Below are positions 44,595 through 51,523 of a stretch of DNA of 64,000 nucleotides, piece by piece. The notes under the pieces are model-generated. The model worked only from the letters and a program-made list of their open reading frames with translations. It searched no databases and was not told the DNA's origin. The translations under genes and the position numbers were made by a program. The stretch's first letter is position 1. Each line of letters opens with the position of its first letter. Origin of the DNA: CAYGDP01 sp964348665 (GTDB lineage: Bacteria; Verrucomicrobiota; Verrucomicrobiia; Palsa-1439; CAYGDP01); the NCBI GenBank assembly GCA_964348665.1, contig CAYGDP010000018.1:14703-78702 (forward strand), given 5' to 3'.

Positions 44595-45065
44595 CTAAAT
44601 TTTCTGTTTCGCCAATTTCTTCAACTCGGACGAAAGGACAAATTCGCGTGACTTCATTTTGAACAGTTCGTTCACCGTTTTGCCAATAACATCGAACCGC
44701 TTTTCCGCCGCTGTCCCGATCATGCCACAAACAGCTGTGCCAACATGCGCTTTGACGAACAAGTAGCAATCGGGGCTGAATCGCGCGAGACAATTTTTGG
44801 TTTCACGACGAAGGCTTCGCAGCGCGCGAATCGCTCCCGGCGGTCGTTCGATGGGAAAAATCATCAGGGCGGCGTCCCCCATGAACTTGATGACTTGTCC
44901 ATCCGCTTTTTTCACAACCGCGTCAACGATCTCGTAAAACTCGTCTAGCAAGTCGAAAGTTTCCCGGTCGGTTTTCGTCTGCGCCGCTCGCGCAAACCCG
45001 GCGATGTCTGCCGTCGCCACAATTAGGCGTAGTTCGACAGGGGAGGAAAGTAGGCTTTTCTTCAT
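44595..45065 (-). CDS. Stand-alone class III adenylate/guanylate cyclase-like domain
   Basis: 156 residues, close to the size of one cyclase domain, with no sensor or membrane part. The metal-binding Asp region ATADIAGFARAA and the DGQVIKFMGDAALMIFP segment (second Asp) are conserved; the region VGTAVCGMIG and DVIGKTVNELFKM follow the pattern where the transition-state Asn/Arg normally lie, with Asn in VNELF visible but the usual A-R-L replaced by NELFKM. It may be inactive, or it may make cAMP/cGMP as a homodimer. Divergent from the DtxR-type regulator gene (257 bp). Confidence 0.75.
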   Translation of the reverse strand: MKKSLLSSPVELRLIVATADIAGFARAAQTKTDRETFDLLDEFYEIVDAVVKKADGQVIKFMGDAALMIFPIERPPGAIRALRSLRRETKNCLARFSPDCYLFVKAHVGTAVCGMIGTAAEKRFDVIGKTVNELFKMKSREFVLSSELKKLAKQKI

Positions 45066-45283
45066 GAGAGAGCTTTTCTGAATCGTTTGAATTGCGAGCA
45101 GCCTACTCTCGGCAAATCATAAGTCAAGGCGCGACCGGATAAGCGATGTGTCAAGAGCTGAAGCAATCAAAACTATCGTGTTATTCGCGAAATTCGTGGT
45201 TTATCAAATAATTATGCGCTGCATAAGATTTTTTGCCATAATTCAATTACCCCAAAGTCAACAATTAGTCACACTAACTTTTT

Positions 45284-45313
45284 GTTTGACATATCAAACA
45301 GTTGGAATATACT
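45284..45313 (+). promoter_or_regulatory. Promoter and overlapping operator of the DtxR-type regulator gene
   Basis: TTGACA (45286-45291), a 16-bp spacer and TATACT (45308-45313) make a near-consensus sigma70 promoter. The palindrome GTTTGACATATCAAAC (45284-45299, arms GTTTGA/TCAAAC) covers the -35 box, where a bound repressor would block polymerase. The predicted start is about 45320, three bases before the ATG at 45323. Confidence 0.7.
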
Positions 45314-45322
45314 TCGACCAGC

Positions 45323-45805
45323 ATGGAAACTTGGAAAGAGTTTGAGCACAACGAGCTGACGCATAGCGCGGCGCATCATCTTATTGCCATTCACGAGCTT
45401 GGCCTCGAATACGGCGGCTGGGCGCGTGTCTCCGACATCGCCAAACACCTTAGCATCACCCGTGGCAGTGTCTCGATCAACCTGCGGACTCTCAAGAAAC
45501 GCGGTTTGGTCGAGACCGATTCGCATCGGCAGGTAAAGCTTTCGCTCAAAGGCCAAAAAATCGTGCAGGGTGTTATCGGAAAAAAAGCCGTGCTGAAATC
45601 GTTTCTGACCGATGTATTGGGCGTGGCCGAGCCGCAAGCGGAAATTGATAGTTGCAAGGTCGAGCATCTCATCAGCGACCCGACCGGTGAACGGCTGGTG
45701 CAATTCATGAAATTTCTCGAATCCGATTCCGCACTACGAGACGAATTGCTGACGCGATTCAAGGAAAATCGGGCGGATGCAAAAATACTCACTCCGACAA
45801 CATGA
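45323..45805 (+). CDS. DtxR/MntR-family metal-dependent regulator
   Basis: 160 residues from ATG 45323 (METWKEFEHNELTHSAAHHL), preferred because the promoter's -10 box lies after the upstream in-frame ATG at 45302. A winged helix covers SDIAKHLSITRGSVSINLRTLKKRGLV; the dimerisation/metal domain includes SCKVEHLISDPTGERL, where the E-H pair matches the metal-binding helix of MntR. The C-terminal SH3-like domain of DtxR is absent, so it is MntR-sized. It should sense Mn(II) or Fe(II) and probably binds the palindrome over its own promoter. The stop overlaps the ferritin-like gene start (ATGA). Confidence 0.88.
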   Translation: METWKEFEHNELTHSAAHHLIAIHELGLEYGGWARVSDIAKHLSITRGSVSINLRTLKKRGLVETDSHRQVKLSLKGQKIVQGVIGKKAVLKSFLTDVLGVAEPQAEIDSCKVEHLISDPTGERLVQFMKFLESDSALRDELLTRFKENRADAKILTPTT

Positions 45806-46236
45806 GCAAACACGCGACCAAAGTCAGCCGCGAAGAAATCGTGGACGAATTGAACGGCTTGATGGCCGAAGAGGCCGAAGCCTATCTGCGTTATTTCCAG
45901 CTTCGGTATCGGCTCAACGACGCCGACCGCAAGAAGGCGGAGAAATTTTTTGACGGAGCGATGAAGGAAACCGCCGAGCACGCCGAAGCGATCGCCGCGC
46001 ACATTCGCAAGCTCGGCCATACGCCGCGACTGAAGATTCACGTGGATCTGGAAGGCAAGCCGATCAGTTTTCTCGATGCGCTGGCCGAGGCGCTTTGTTT
46101 TGAGCAGCAAGCGCTCGACGCGTACAAGGATTTGCTCCCGCGCGTGAAAGGCGACCCGGCGCTGGAGGCGTTTGTGAGGCAGCAGGTTGCCACCGAGACC
46201 GAACACGTCGAGGAGATCGAGCAGCTTTTGAAGTGA
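45802..46236 (+). CDS. Ferritin-like (bacterioferritin/rubrerythrin-type) four-helix protein
   Basis: 144 residues. Two copies of the diiron pattern E...ExxH are present: EEAEAYLRYFQL with KETAEHAEAIAAHI in the first pair of helices, and ALCFEQQALDAYKD with VATETEHVEEIEQLL in the second. It would bind a carboxylate-bridged diiron centre for iron storage or ferroxidase activity. It lacks the haem-ligand Met position I would look for in bacterioferritin, so this is not called bfr. Its start codon overlaps the end of the metal regulator, so the regulator controls it directly. A structured leader and importer genes follow. Confidence 0.88.
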   Translation: MSKHATKVSREEIVDELNGLMAEEAEAYLRYFQLRYRLNDADRKKAEKFFDGAMKETAEHAEAIAAHIRKLGHTPRLKIHVDLEGKPISFLDALAEALCFEQQALDAYKDLLPRVKGDPALEAFVRQQVATETEHVEEIEQLLK

Positions 46237-46276
46237 CCCCGTGAGGGGTGTTGCCCCAACGTGGTCGAGAAAAAAT

Positions 46277-46445
46277 TTGAGGGCCGCGGGCGAAGTTGGC
46301 ACGACGCCGCAGACCCTCAATGAGAAACGCCGTGAAGCGTCTTCTCGGCCTTGAACATAGGCCGTGGCGCGAGTGTTTGCAACGACAAACACTTCGCAGA
46401 AACGACCGAGACCCGTGCCAGTCTCGATTTTGGAGACTGACAGTG
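46277..46445 (+). ncRNA. Candidate riboswitch-like structured leader before the outer-membrane barrel gene
   Basis: Six hairpins succeed each other: TTGAGGG/CCCTCAA (46277-46283 with 46314-46320) enclosing a GCG(g)GCG/CGCCGC stem with loop AAGTTGGCACGA; GAGAAACGC/GCGTcTTCTC (46322-46346); GGCC/GGCC (46347-46363); GCGAGTGTTTG/CAAACACTtCGC (46369-46397); CGAGAC/GTCTCG (46407-46426); and CAGTCTC/GAGACTG (46419-46439). Loop 1 (TGGCACG, 46297-46303) is fully complementary to loop 5 (CGTGCCA, 46414-46420). Hairpins 5 and 6 share bases and exclude each other; hairpin 6 buries the GGAG ribosome site (46432-46435) of the GTG start at 46443. I recognise no known class, including cobalamin, yybP-ykoY, moco and TPP. 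Function is inference. Confidence 0.6.
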
Positions 46446-47327
46446 CAAAAACGATTGATGATGACAGCGATGCTGCTGACCGCAACAACGACGAACTGGT
46501 TGGGCGCGCAGGAACAAAAGCCTGCGACGCTTCCGCCTGTTGTTGTCACCGAACCGAAACCGCTCCTCGAAGAGACCGCTGTTGGCCCCAACGCGCAGCC
46601 TCGATGGACGACCAGCGGACGATTGACGCCGAACACGCGCGCGTATGTGTTGCCGCCGTGGAAGGTTGAATTTGCGCAGTGGTGGAAGGCCGATTGGCCA
46701 CGCGACGGTAAAGCGCGTCACCGGTTTCAGGAGGAAATCGAGATCGGATTGCCGCACCGGTTTCAACTCGATCTCTACGAAAACTGGCAACGGGGCCGAG
46801 ACGGTGAAGTTCGTCACACCGGCGCACAGGTCGAGCTCCGCTACGCGCTGGCCGATTGGGGTAAAATCCCGCTGAACCCGACGCTCTACGCGGAATGGAA
46901 ATTTAACGAAGAAGAAGCCGATGCCATCGAATTGAAATTGTTGCTAACGGAAGAGCTCGCGCCGCGCTGGCATTGGGGTTTCAACGCCACTTGGGAACAA
47001 CAAGTCGGTGATAGTCGCGAAACCGAGTGGGCGGCCAGCCAGGGCGTCACCTACACTTTGATCGACGACAAATTGAGCGCAGGGTTGGAAATGGTCTTCG
47101 AGCATGCCAGCGAAAAAGGTTCTCGCAGCAATCCCGGCGTTGAGTTTCTCATCGGTCCCAGTGTTGTTTGGCAAATCTGTCCGCGCACTCGGTTCAGTGT
47201 GGTCAGTCTGTTCGGCGCGACGGACGATTCACCCGAGTTTATGACGATCGCCAACTTCAGTATCGCGTTTGGCGGCGGTGCGGACGAAAAAGGCGGTCCT
47301 GCCCCGATTTCCATCAAGAGCAAATGA
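46443..47327 (+). CDS. Outer-membrane beta-barrel protein of a PhnD-type import cluster
   Basis: 294 residues from GTG 46443, with GGAG 7 bases upstream; the longer frame would start inside the structured leader and is rejected. The signal peptide is QKRLMMTAMLLTATTTNWLGAQ. The mature protein has barrel-style strands such as FQLDLYENWQRG, GAQVELRYALADW, WGFNATWEQQVGD, LSAGLEMVFEHASEK and FMTIANFSIAFGGG. A short plug-like or TonB-box-like PPVVVTEPKP lies after the signal. I know no named family for it. It is followed by the PhnD-like binding protein gene (1-bp gap) and so should be the outer-membrane entry point. Confidence 0.75.
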   Translation: MQKRLMMTAMLLTATTTNWLGAQEQKPATLPPVVVTEPKPLLEETAVGPNAQPRWTTSGRLTPNTRAYVLPPWKVEFAQWWKADWPRDGKARHRFQEEIEIGLPHRFQLDLYENWQRGRDGEVRHTGAQVELRYALADWGKIPLNPTLYAEWKFNEEEADAIELKLLLTEELAPRWHWGFNATWEQQVGDSRETEWAASQGVTYTLIDDKLSAGLEMVFEHASEKGSRSNPGVEFLIGPSVVWQICPRTRFSVVSLFGATDDSPEFMTIANFSIAFGGGADEKGGPAPISIKSK

Positions 47328-47328
47328 T

Positions 47329-48201
47329 ATGAAGAAAGCTCTACTCCTATTTTTCTTTCTTACGGTTGCCGCCAACGCCGCGGATCCCGACACTCTCATT
47401 CTCGCTTTCCAGCCGCAGGAAAATCCGGAGAAACTTCAGCTCAACGCCGAAGCGATGGCGAAGTTTGTCGGCGGCGAAATTGGGATGCCGACGAAAATCT
47501 TTCTTCCCACCGATTATGCCGCGGTCGTCGAGGCGCTCCGCGCCGATCACGCGCACGTCGCCTATTTCAGCGCTTGGCCGTACCTGCTCGCGCACAATCT
47601 CGCCGGCGTGGACGTGATTCTTGCCGAGGAACGCGGTGGCAAGACGGGTTACACGTCACGGTGGTATACGCTGGAAGGCAGCGGCATCACGAAACTTGCT
47701 GACGCCCGCGGGAAAAAAGCCGCGTTCACATCGCCCACTTCCACGTCCGGCTACGTTTTTCCTTATGCCAAGCTGATTCAGGAGGGTTTGTTGCCCGAGA
47801 AAGGCGACCCCAAAACATTCTTTTCGCAAGTCCTCTTCGCGGGCGGTTACGAGCAGGCGCTCAAGGCTCTCCTCAATGGCCAGGTGGACATCGCGGCCGC
47901 CAGTGACTACGCGCTCCCGCGATTTCTCACGCCGGACGAGCAGAAACGCGTGAAAATCGTCAGTGAACAAGGTCCGGTGCCGACCCACTGCATCGCCGTC
48001 AAAGGCAATCTCTCCATCGAACTACGCGACAAAATTAAGGCCGCGTTTCTAAAACTCAAGGCGCCTGAGCACAAAGATCTGCTAAAAACTCTCTATGGCG
48101 CGGAGAAACTCGCTGAAGTCAAACACGCGCATCACGTTGGTCCGATGGCCGCCGCCCTTCGCGTTACCGGATTGCAATTCGATTTGAGCAAGAAAAAATG
48201 A
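47329..48201 (+). CDS. PhnD-like periplasmic substrate-binding protein
   Basis: 290 residues from ATG 47329 (MKKALLLFFFLTVAANAAD), with a Sec signal. The mature domain matches the phosphate/phosphite/phosphonate-type binding-protein fold: ILAFQPQENPEKLQLNAEAM, a VEALRADHAHVAYFSAWPYLLA loop, and KKAAFTSPTSTSGYVFPYAKLIQEG. These proteins can bind anions or other small ligands, and family membership alone does not show that phosphonates are the ligand. There are no C-P lyase genes in the window; the flanking metal regulator and ferritin-like gene instead favour a metal or metallophore. It overlaps the ATPase gene (ATGA). Confidence 0.82.
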   Translation: MKKALLLFFFLTVAANAADPDTLILAFQPQENPEKLQLNAEAMAKFVGGEIGMPTKIFLPTDYAAVVEALRADHAHVAYFSAWPYLLAHNLAGVDVILAEERGGKTGYTSRWYTLEGSGITKLADARGKKAAFTSPTSTSGYVFPYAKLIQEGLLPEKGDPKTFFSQVLFAGGYEQALKALLNGQVDIAAASDYALPRFLTPDEQKRVKIVSEQGPVPTHCIAVKGNLSIELRDKIKAAFLKLKAPEHKDLLKTLYGAEKLAEVKHAHHVGPMAAALRVTGLQFDLSKKK

Positions 48202-49001
48202 CACCGATCGCTACACAAACGCCGTCCCTGCGCGCCGCCCAGCGCGAGATGACACTTCTGAACGTAGATGAATTACACGTCCGTTACCCGGGCTCTCCGG
48301 AGCGGGGCGCCCTGCGCGACGTTTCGTTCCGCATTTCTCCGGGCGAATTCGTCGCCGTGATCGGTCGCAGCGGCGCGGGCAAAAGCTCGCTGCTGCACGC
48401 GCTCGGTGGCGTACTGATGCCGGAAAGCGGCGCGATTCAATGGAATCATCTTCAATCGGTGGCACAGGCTTGCCCGCCAAGGTGGGCGTCCCTGCCTGTG
48501 CGGACCGCACTCCTCTTTCAAAACCACCGTCTTGTGCCCCCGCTTTCGGCGCTGACCAACGTTTGCAGCGGATCGCTGGGAGAACAGCCGTGGACGAAAA
48601 CGCTCTTCGGTTTTTCCGCCGATACCAAAACTCGCGCGGAACGCTGGCTGACGGCCGTTGGCCTTCGGGACAAGCTTCACTCACCCGCGCGCAAACTAAG
48701 CGGTGGCGAGCAGCAGCGTGTTGCCATTGCCCGTGCGTTGATGCAGGAACCGAGGGTGCTGCTGGCTGACGAACCGGTGGCGAGTCTCGATGCCGAGACT
48801 GCCAACGAAATCATGCTGTTGCTCCAGTCTCTCAACCAAAAACAAGGCGCAACGATTCTCTGTGTGCTGCACGATTTGGAGATGGTCGAGCGATTCGCCT
48901 CGCGCGCGCTGCTCCTCGATCGGGGCGAATTGGTGTATGACGGCTGCCCGCGAGGGATCCAGGAAATCGTTCGCGAAAAACTTTCATGGAAGACGCTTTG
49001 A
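48198..49001 (+). CDS. ABC transporter ATPase (PhnC-like)
   Basis: 267 residues; the Met 18 codons in (MTLLNVDELHVRYPG) is the more family-like start. Walker A GRSGAGKSSL, Q-loop LLFQNHRLV, signature LSGGEQQRVAIARAL, Walker B VLLADEPVASLD and H-loop VLHDLEMVERF are all in place. It powers import with the adjacent permease and PhnD-like binding protein. Between the first strand block and the Q-loop, the sequence QACPPRWASLPV is an in-frame palindromic insert (48462-48501) where PhnC proteins normally have a short polar loop. The start overlaps the binding-protein stop. Confidence 0.9.
   Translation: MTPIATQTPSLRAAQREMTLLNVDELHVRYPGSPERGALRDVSFRISPGEFVAVIGRSGAGKSSLLHALGGVLMPESGAIQWNHLQSVAQACPPRWASLPVRTALLFQNHRLVPPLSALTNVCSGSLGEQPWTKTLFGFSADTKTRAERWLTAVGLRDKLHSPARKLSGGEQQRVAIARALMQEPRVLLADEPVASLDAETANEIMLLLQSLNQKQGATILCVLHDLEMVERFASRALLLDRGELVYDGCPRGIQEIVREKLSWKTL
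48462..48501. repeat. In-frame palindromic element inside the ABC ATPase gene
   Basis: GCACAGGC (48462-48469) and GCCTGTGC (48494-48501) are perfect outer arms; inside, GCCCGCC and GGTGGGC form a second stem around AA. The 40-bp element encodes ACPPRWASLPV just before the Q-loop, yet all ATPase motifs remain. It is the clearest of the four in-frame elements in the window. Confidence 0.7.
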
Positions 49002-49031
49002 AAACATTTGGAGTGCTTTCCGTTCGGCGAC

Positions 49032-49117
49032 GGTCTCCTGACCGCGCCGTTGCTGTTGACAGTATGGTCAACACGCGGGGAGACCTTCGGTCAGATATTG
49101 GGCGGGGTCAGGAGACC
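49032..49117. repeat. Intergenic palindromic element between ATPase and permease genes
   Basis: GGTCTCCTGACC (49032-49043) and GGTCAGGAGACC (49106-49117) are perfect 12-bp inverted arms, enclosing a smaller TTGAC/GTCAA hairpin (49056-49060, 49067-49071). It fills most of the 157-bp gap inside an otherwise tightly packed operon and would fold strongly in the mRNA. Confidence 0.7.
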
Positions 49118-49158
49118 CTCGCCCAACTGTGGGAAAATTTGGCGGGACGGAGATTCTA

Positions 49159-49974
49159 ATGGAAGACGCTGTAAAAAATAAAAAGCTCGGCTGGAACATC
49201 GCTCTTGTGGCGATGGTGATCGCGCTCTACGGCTGGGCGTTGTTCGGGGCGAAATTCGAATGGGGCGCGCTTTTTTCCACGCAAGGCGCGCGTCATGCCG
49301 CGGATTTTATGAGCCGCCTGTTGCCGCCCGACGCGAGCGTGACCGGCACGGCGCTGACGGCGTTGTTGGAAACCGTGCAGATGGCGTTGCTCGGCACGAC
49401 GTTTGGCGCGTTGTTGTCGCTGCCGCTGGCCCTGATGGCGGCAAAAAATCTCTCGCCGCGCTGCCTCTATTTTCCCGCACGCGGCGCGCTGAATCTCATT
49501 CGCGCGGTCCCGTCGGTGGTTTGGGGATTGTTCTTCGTCGCGGCGGTCGGCCTCGGATCCGTGGCCGGGGTATTGGCGTTGACGTTCTACACGGTCGGTT
49601 ATCTTGGAAAATTCTTCTACGAGACATTCGAAGCCGCCGATGACAGCGCGGCGACGGCGTTGCGGTGTGCGGGAGCGAGCACGCCGCAGGTGTTTCAGTA
49701 TGCAATCCTGCCGCAGAGCGCGCCGTTGCTGCTCAACTACGGGTTGTTCATGCTCGAATACAACATTCGCGCGGCGACAATCCTTGGCGTGGTCGGCGCG
49801 GGCGGGATTGGGTTTTATTTGTTTGTTTACATGCAACAATTTGATTACACGAAAGCGGCAACGGTGCTGTTGATATTGCTTGCAGTAGTTTTGGCCATGG
49901 ACGCCTTGAGCGCCTGGGTCCGCAGGACGCTGGTCGAGCCGCAATCCGCGCCAACACAAGTTCGGTCGGCATAA
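49159..49974 (+). CDS. ABC transporter permease (PhnE-like)
   Basis: 271 residues from ATG 49159 (MEDAVKNKKLGWNIALVAM), preceded by ACGGAGA; an in-frame start at 49129 is inside the palindrome-flanking sequence. Six or so hydrophobic helices are present, with the EAA-loop region EAADDSAATALRCAGASTPQVFQYAILPQ that contacts the ATPase and the PhnE-typical IRAVPSVVWGLFFVAAVGLGS. It forms the inner-membrane channel with the PhnC-like ATPase. Direct neighbours are the ATPase gene upstream and tonB downstream. Confidence 0.9.
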   Translation: MEDAVKNKKLGWNIALVAMVIALYGWALFGAKFEWGALFSTQGARHAADFMSRLLPPDASVTGTALTALLETVQMALLGTTFGALLSLPLALMAAKNLSPRCLYFPARGALNLIRAVPSVVWGLFFVAAVGLGSVAGVLALTFYTVGYLGKFFYETFEAADDSAATALRCAGASTPQVFQYAILPQSAPLLLNYGLFMLEYNIRAATILGVVGAGGIGFYLFVYMQQFDYTKAATVLLILLAVVLAMDALSAWVRRTLVEPQSAPTQVRSA

Positions 49975-50019
49975 AAAAACTTTTCGACCTAAGAGACAAC
50001 TAACCTGATAGAGAAGACG

Positions 50020-50691
50020 ATGACACGATACGGTAAAATGATGACGACAGCGTTCGTTGCTTCCGCGGCGGCCCACGTCGCGGCGGTTGGAGTCATCCTC
50101 ACCGTCGCGCCGAACTGGAAACGCGCAGAGGATTTGGAGACCAAACCCGTCATCACGAAGATTGTGTTTGTCGAGCCACCCCCGCTTCCGCCGATAATCG
50201 AGCCACCGAAAATCATTCCGCCTGCGCCTGTACCGCCGAAGCCTGCGCAAGCCGCTGTTCCGCCGCCCCAACCGCCGCCTCGGATCGAGACGCCCGCGCC
50301 AACTCCACAGCCGACGAAGGTTGCTTCGCTTTCTCCACCGAACGCGCAATACGCGTCCACCGCGCCAATCGCGCCGATAAGCTCGCAAAGCAGCAGCTTG
50401 CAGGTCACGCTGACGCCAAAACCGCCGGAATATTATTTCAATCCGAAACCGAAATATCCGCGTGCGGCGCAAAATCGCGGGTGGGAAGGCACCACTGTGT
50501 TGCACATCGAAGTTCAATCGAATGGGGACTCTGGAAAAATCGAAGTGGCCCAAAGCTCGGGATATTCGATCCTCGACCAAGCCGCCGTCGAAGCGGTCCG
50601 CTGCTGGAAATTTGTGCCCGCGCGCTTGGGGGATCAAGCCATCCACGGAGCGGTTGACCAACCCATCACCTTCAAACTGGCTGCGAATTAG
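50020..50691 (+). CDS. tonB: TonB-family energy-coupling protein
   Basis: 223 residues. One N-terminal membrane helix (FVASAAAHVAAVGVILTVA) is followed by a Pro-rich periplasmic spacer with PPPLPPIIEPPKIIPPAPVPPKP, and a C-terminal TonB domain: YFNPKPKYPRAAQNRGWEGT, VLHIEVQSNGDSGKIEVAQSSGYSILDQAAVEAVRCWKF. It transmits proton-motive energy to outer-membrane receptors. It follows the permease gene by 45 bp, placing a TonB protein inside the import cluster; exbB and exbD are not in the window. The receptor it serves could be the barrel at 46443 or the TonB-dependent receptor at 40168. Confidence 0.92.
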   Translation: MTRYGKMMTTAFVASAAAHVAAVGVILTVAPNWKRAEDLETKPVITKIVFVEPPPLPPIIEPPKIIPPAPVPPKPAQAAVPPPQPPPRIETPAPTPQPTKVASLSPPNAQYASTAPIAPISSQSSSLQVTLTPKPPEYYFNPKPKYPRAAQNRGWEGTTVLHIEVQSNGDSGKIEVAQSSGYSILDQAAVEAVRCWKFVPARLGDQAIHGAVDQPITFKLAAN

Positions 50692-50740
50692 GGGTATTCG
50701 TTTACCATCGCCAAACACATCCCATCAGGGAGGTATATAC

Positions 50741-51037
50741 GTGAGTGAATTTCGACGTTTTCTGATCGATGGCCGCAAGACTACGCCGTACGCATATAAC
50801 ACACTTATTTTCGTGATCGGCCTTTGCGGAGTGGTGAATGTCAGCGCCGCCATCAAGCTATTGGCAGATTCCGGAGTGATCGAGGGTGTATTCGTTCCCA
50901 TCGTTACAATCGGCTCTGGACTCGTTACTGGAATCGTCGGCTTGCGGATTGCGTATTTTTTCTGGAAAACCGGTCTTTTGAAAGAGTTTGACGATTGGAT
51001 TAGAAAAGTTTTTCGCCGTCCGTTCCAACGTCCTTGA
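50741..51037 (+). CDS. Small two-helix membrane protein
   Basis: 98 residues from GTG 50741, with GGGAGGT 6 bases upstream. Two hydrophobic helices, LIFVIGLCGVVNVSAAIKLLA and VFVPIVTIGSGLVTGIVGLRIAYFFW, are followed by a basic amphipathic tail (KEFDDWIRKVFRRPFQR). No family is recognised. It follows tonB by 49 bp and could be the last gene of the import operon. Confidence 0.6.
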   Translation: MSEFRRFLIDGRKTTPYAYNTLIFVIGLCGVVNVSAAIKLLADSGVIEGVFVPIVTIGSGLVTGIVGLRIAYFFWKTGLLKEFDDWIRKVFRRPFQRP

Positions 51038-51052
51038 TCGAAGATATCTCCG

Positions 51053-51427
51053 TTACCTGATTTCCCGTCTCTTCCGTTCCAAGTCATTCTCCGACGCTTT
51101 CTCCCGGAGTTCACCCAGGTATTTCTCGTCACTGAAATGTTCCTCCATCATTTTTCGCCGTTGCGTGGCCGATTGACGTGCCACGTCGAGGATGTCCCAG
51201 ACCGCGAGGATGATGCCGAGCCATGCACCGAGCAGCGTGATCGTCCAGAGGTAGGCAAAGAGTTTTGGATGCGCCTTGAGTTCATCCCACCAGACGCCGC
51301 CGACAATGAGCAGCGCGATGGTGAGCAAGAGCGCGCCTGCGCCGATCAAGCGGCGGATTTGTTGAGTGCGCGAGAAGGAGTTGGAAAAAGGGAGACGCAC
51401 GAGCGAAGTATAACTCGTTTGAAACAA
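51053..51427 (-). CDS. Small membrane protein with charged C-terminal helix
   Basis: About 124 residues; the exact start is uncertain, with a GTG 9 codons in (VRLPFSNSF) as an alternative. Two hydrophobic helices (LIGAGALLLTIALLIVGGVW and YLWTITLLGAWLGIILAVWDI) precede a highly charged helical tail (RKMMEEHFSDEKYLGELREK, then ASENDLERKRREIR). I recognise no family. It converges on the two-helix protein gene. Confidence 0.6.
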   Translation of the reverse strand: MFQTSYTSLVRLPFSNSFSRTQQIRRLIGAGALLLTIALLIVGGVWWDELKAHPKLFAYLWTITLLGAWLGIILAVWDILDVARQSATQRRKMMEEHFSDEKYLGELREKASENDLERKRREIR

Positions 51428-51523
51428 AATTCAACGCCTTGAACGAGGGATGATGGAGATGGTCAAAAAGAAAGTCGTGCGAAATCGGGTGAAACAAACC
51501 GTTTATCAGAAGGCTATTCCATT

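Noticed and set aside
45302..45322. Start of the DtxR-type regulator at the upstream ATG (45302)
   Set aside because: The -10 box at 45308-45313 lies after it, so this ATG would not be on the transcript; the ATG at 45323 is preferred.
46277..46445. Assigning the leader to a cobalamin, TPP, Mn (yybP-ykoY) or moco riboswitch
   Set aside because: The characteristic conserved boxes of those families are not visible; only the kissing-loop and ribosome-site logic resembles cobalamin switches. A covariance-model search would be decisive.
47329..49974. Naming the importer phnDCE
   Set aside because: Fold similarity exists, but no C-P lyase or phosphite gene is present and metal-linked genes are adjacent, so the substrate would be a guess.
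49156..50718. A 520-codon open frame on the minus strand
   Set aside because: It lies opposite the permease, tonB and following genes, has Arg-rich low-complexity sequence typical of antisense frames in GC-rich DNA, and lacks recognisable motifs.
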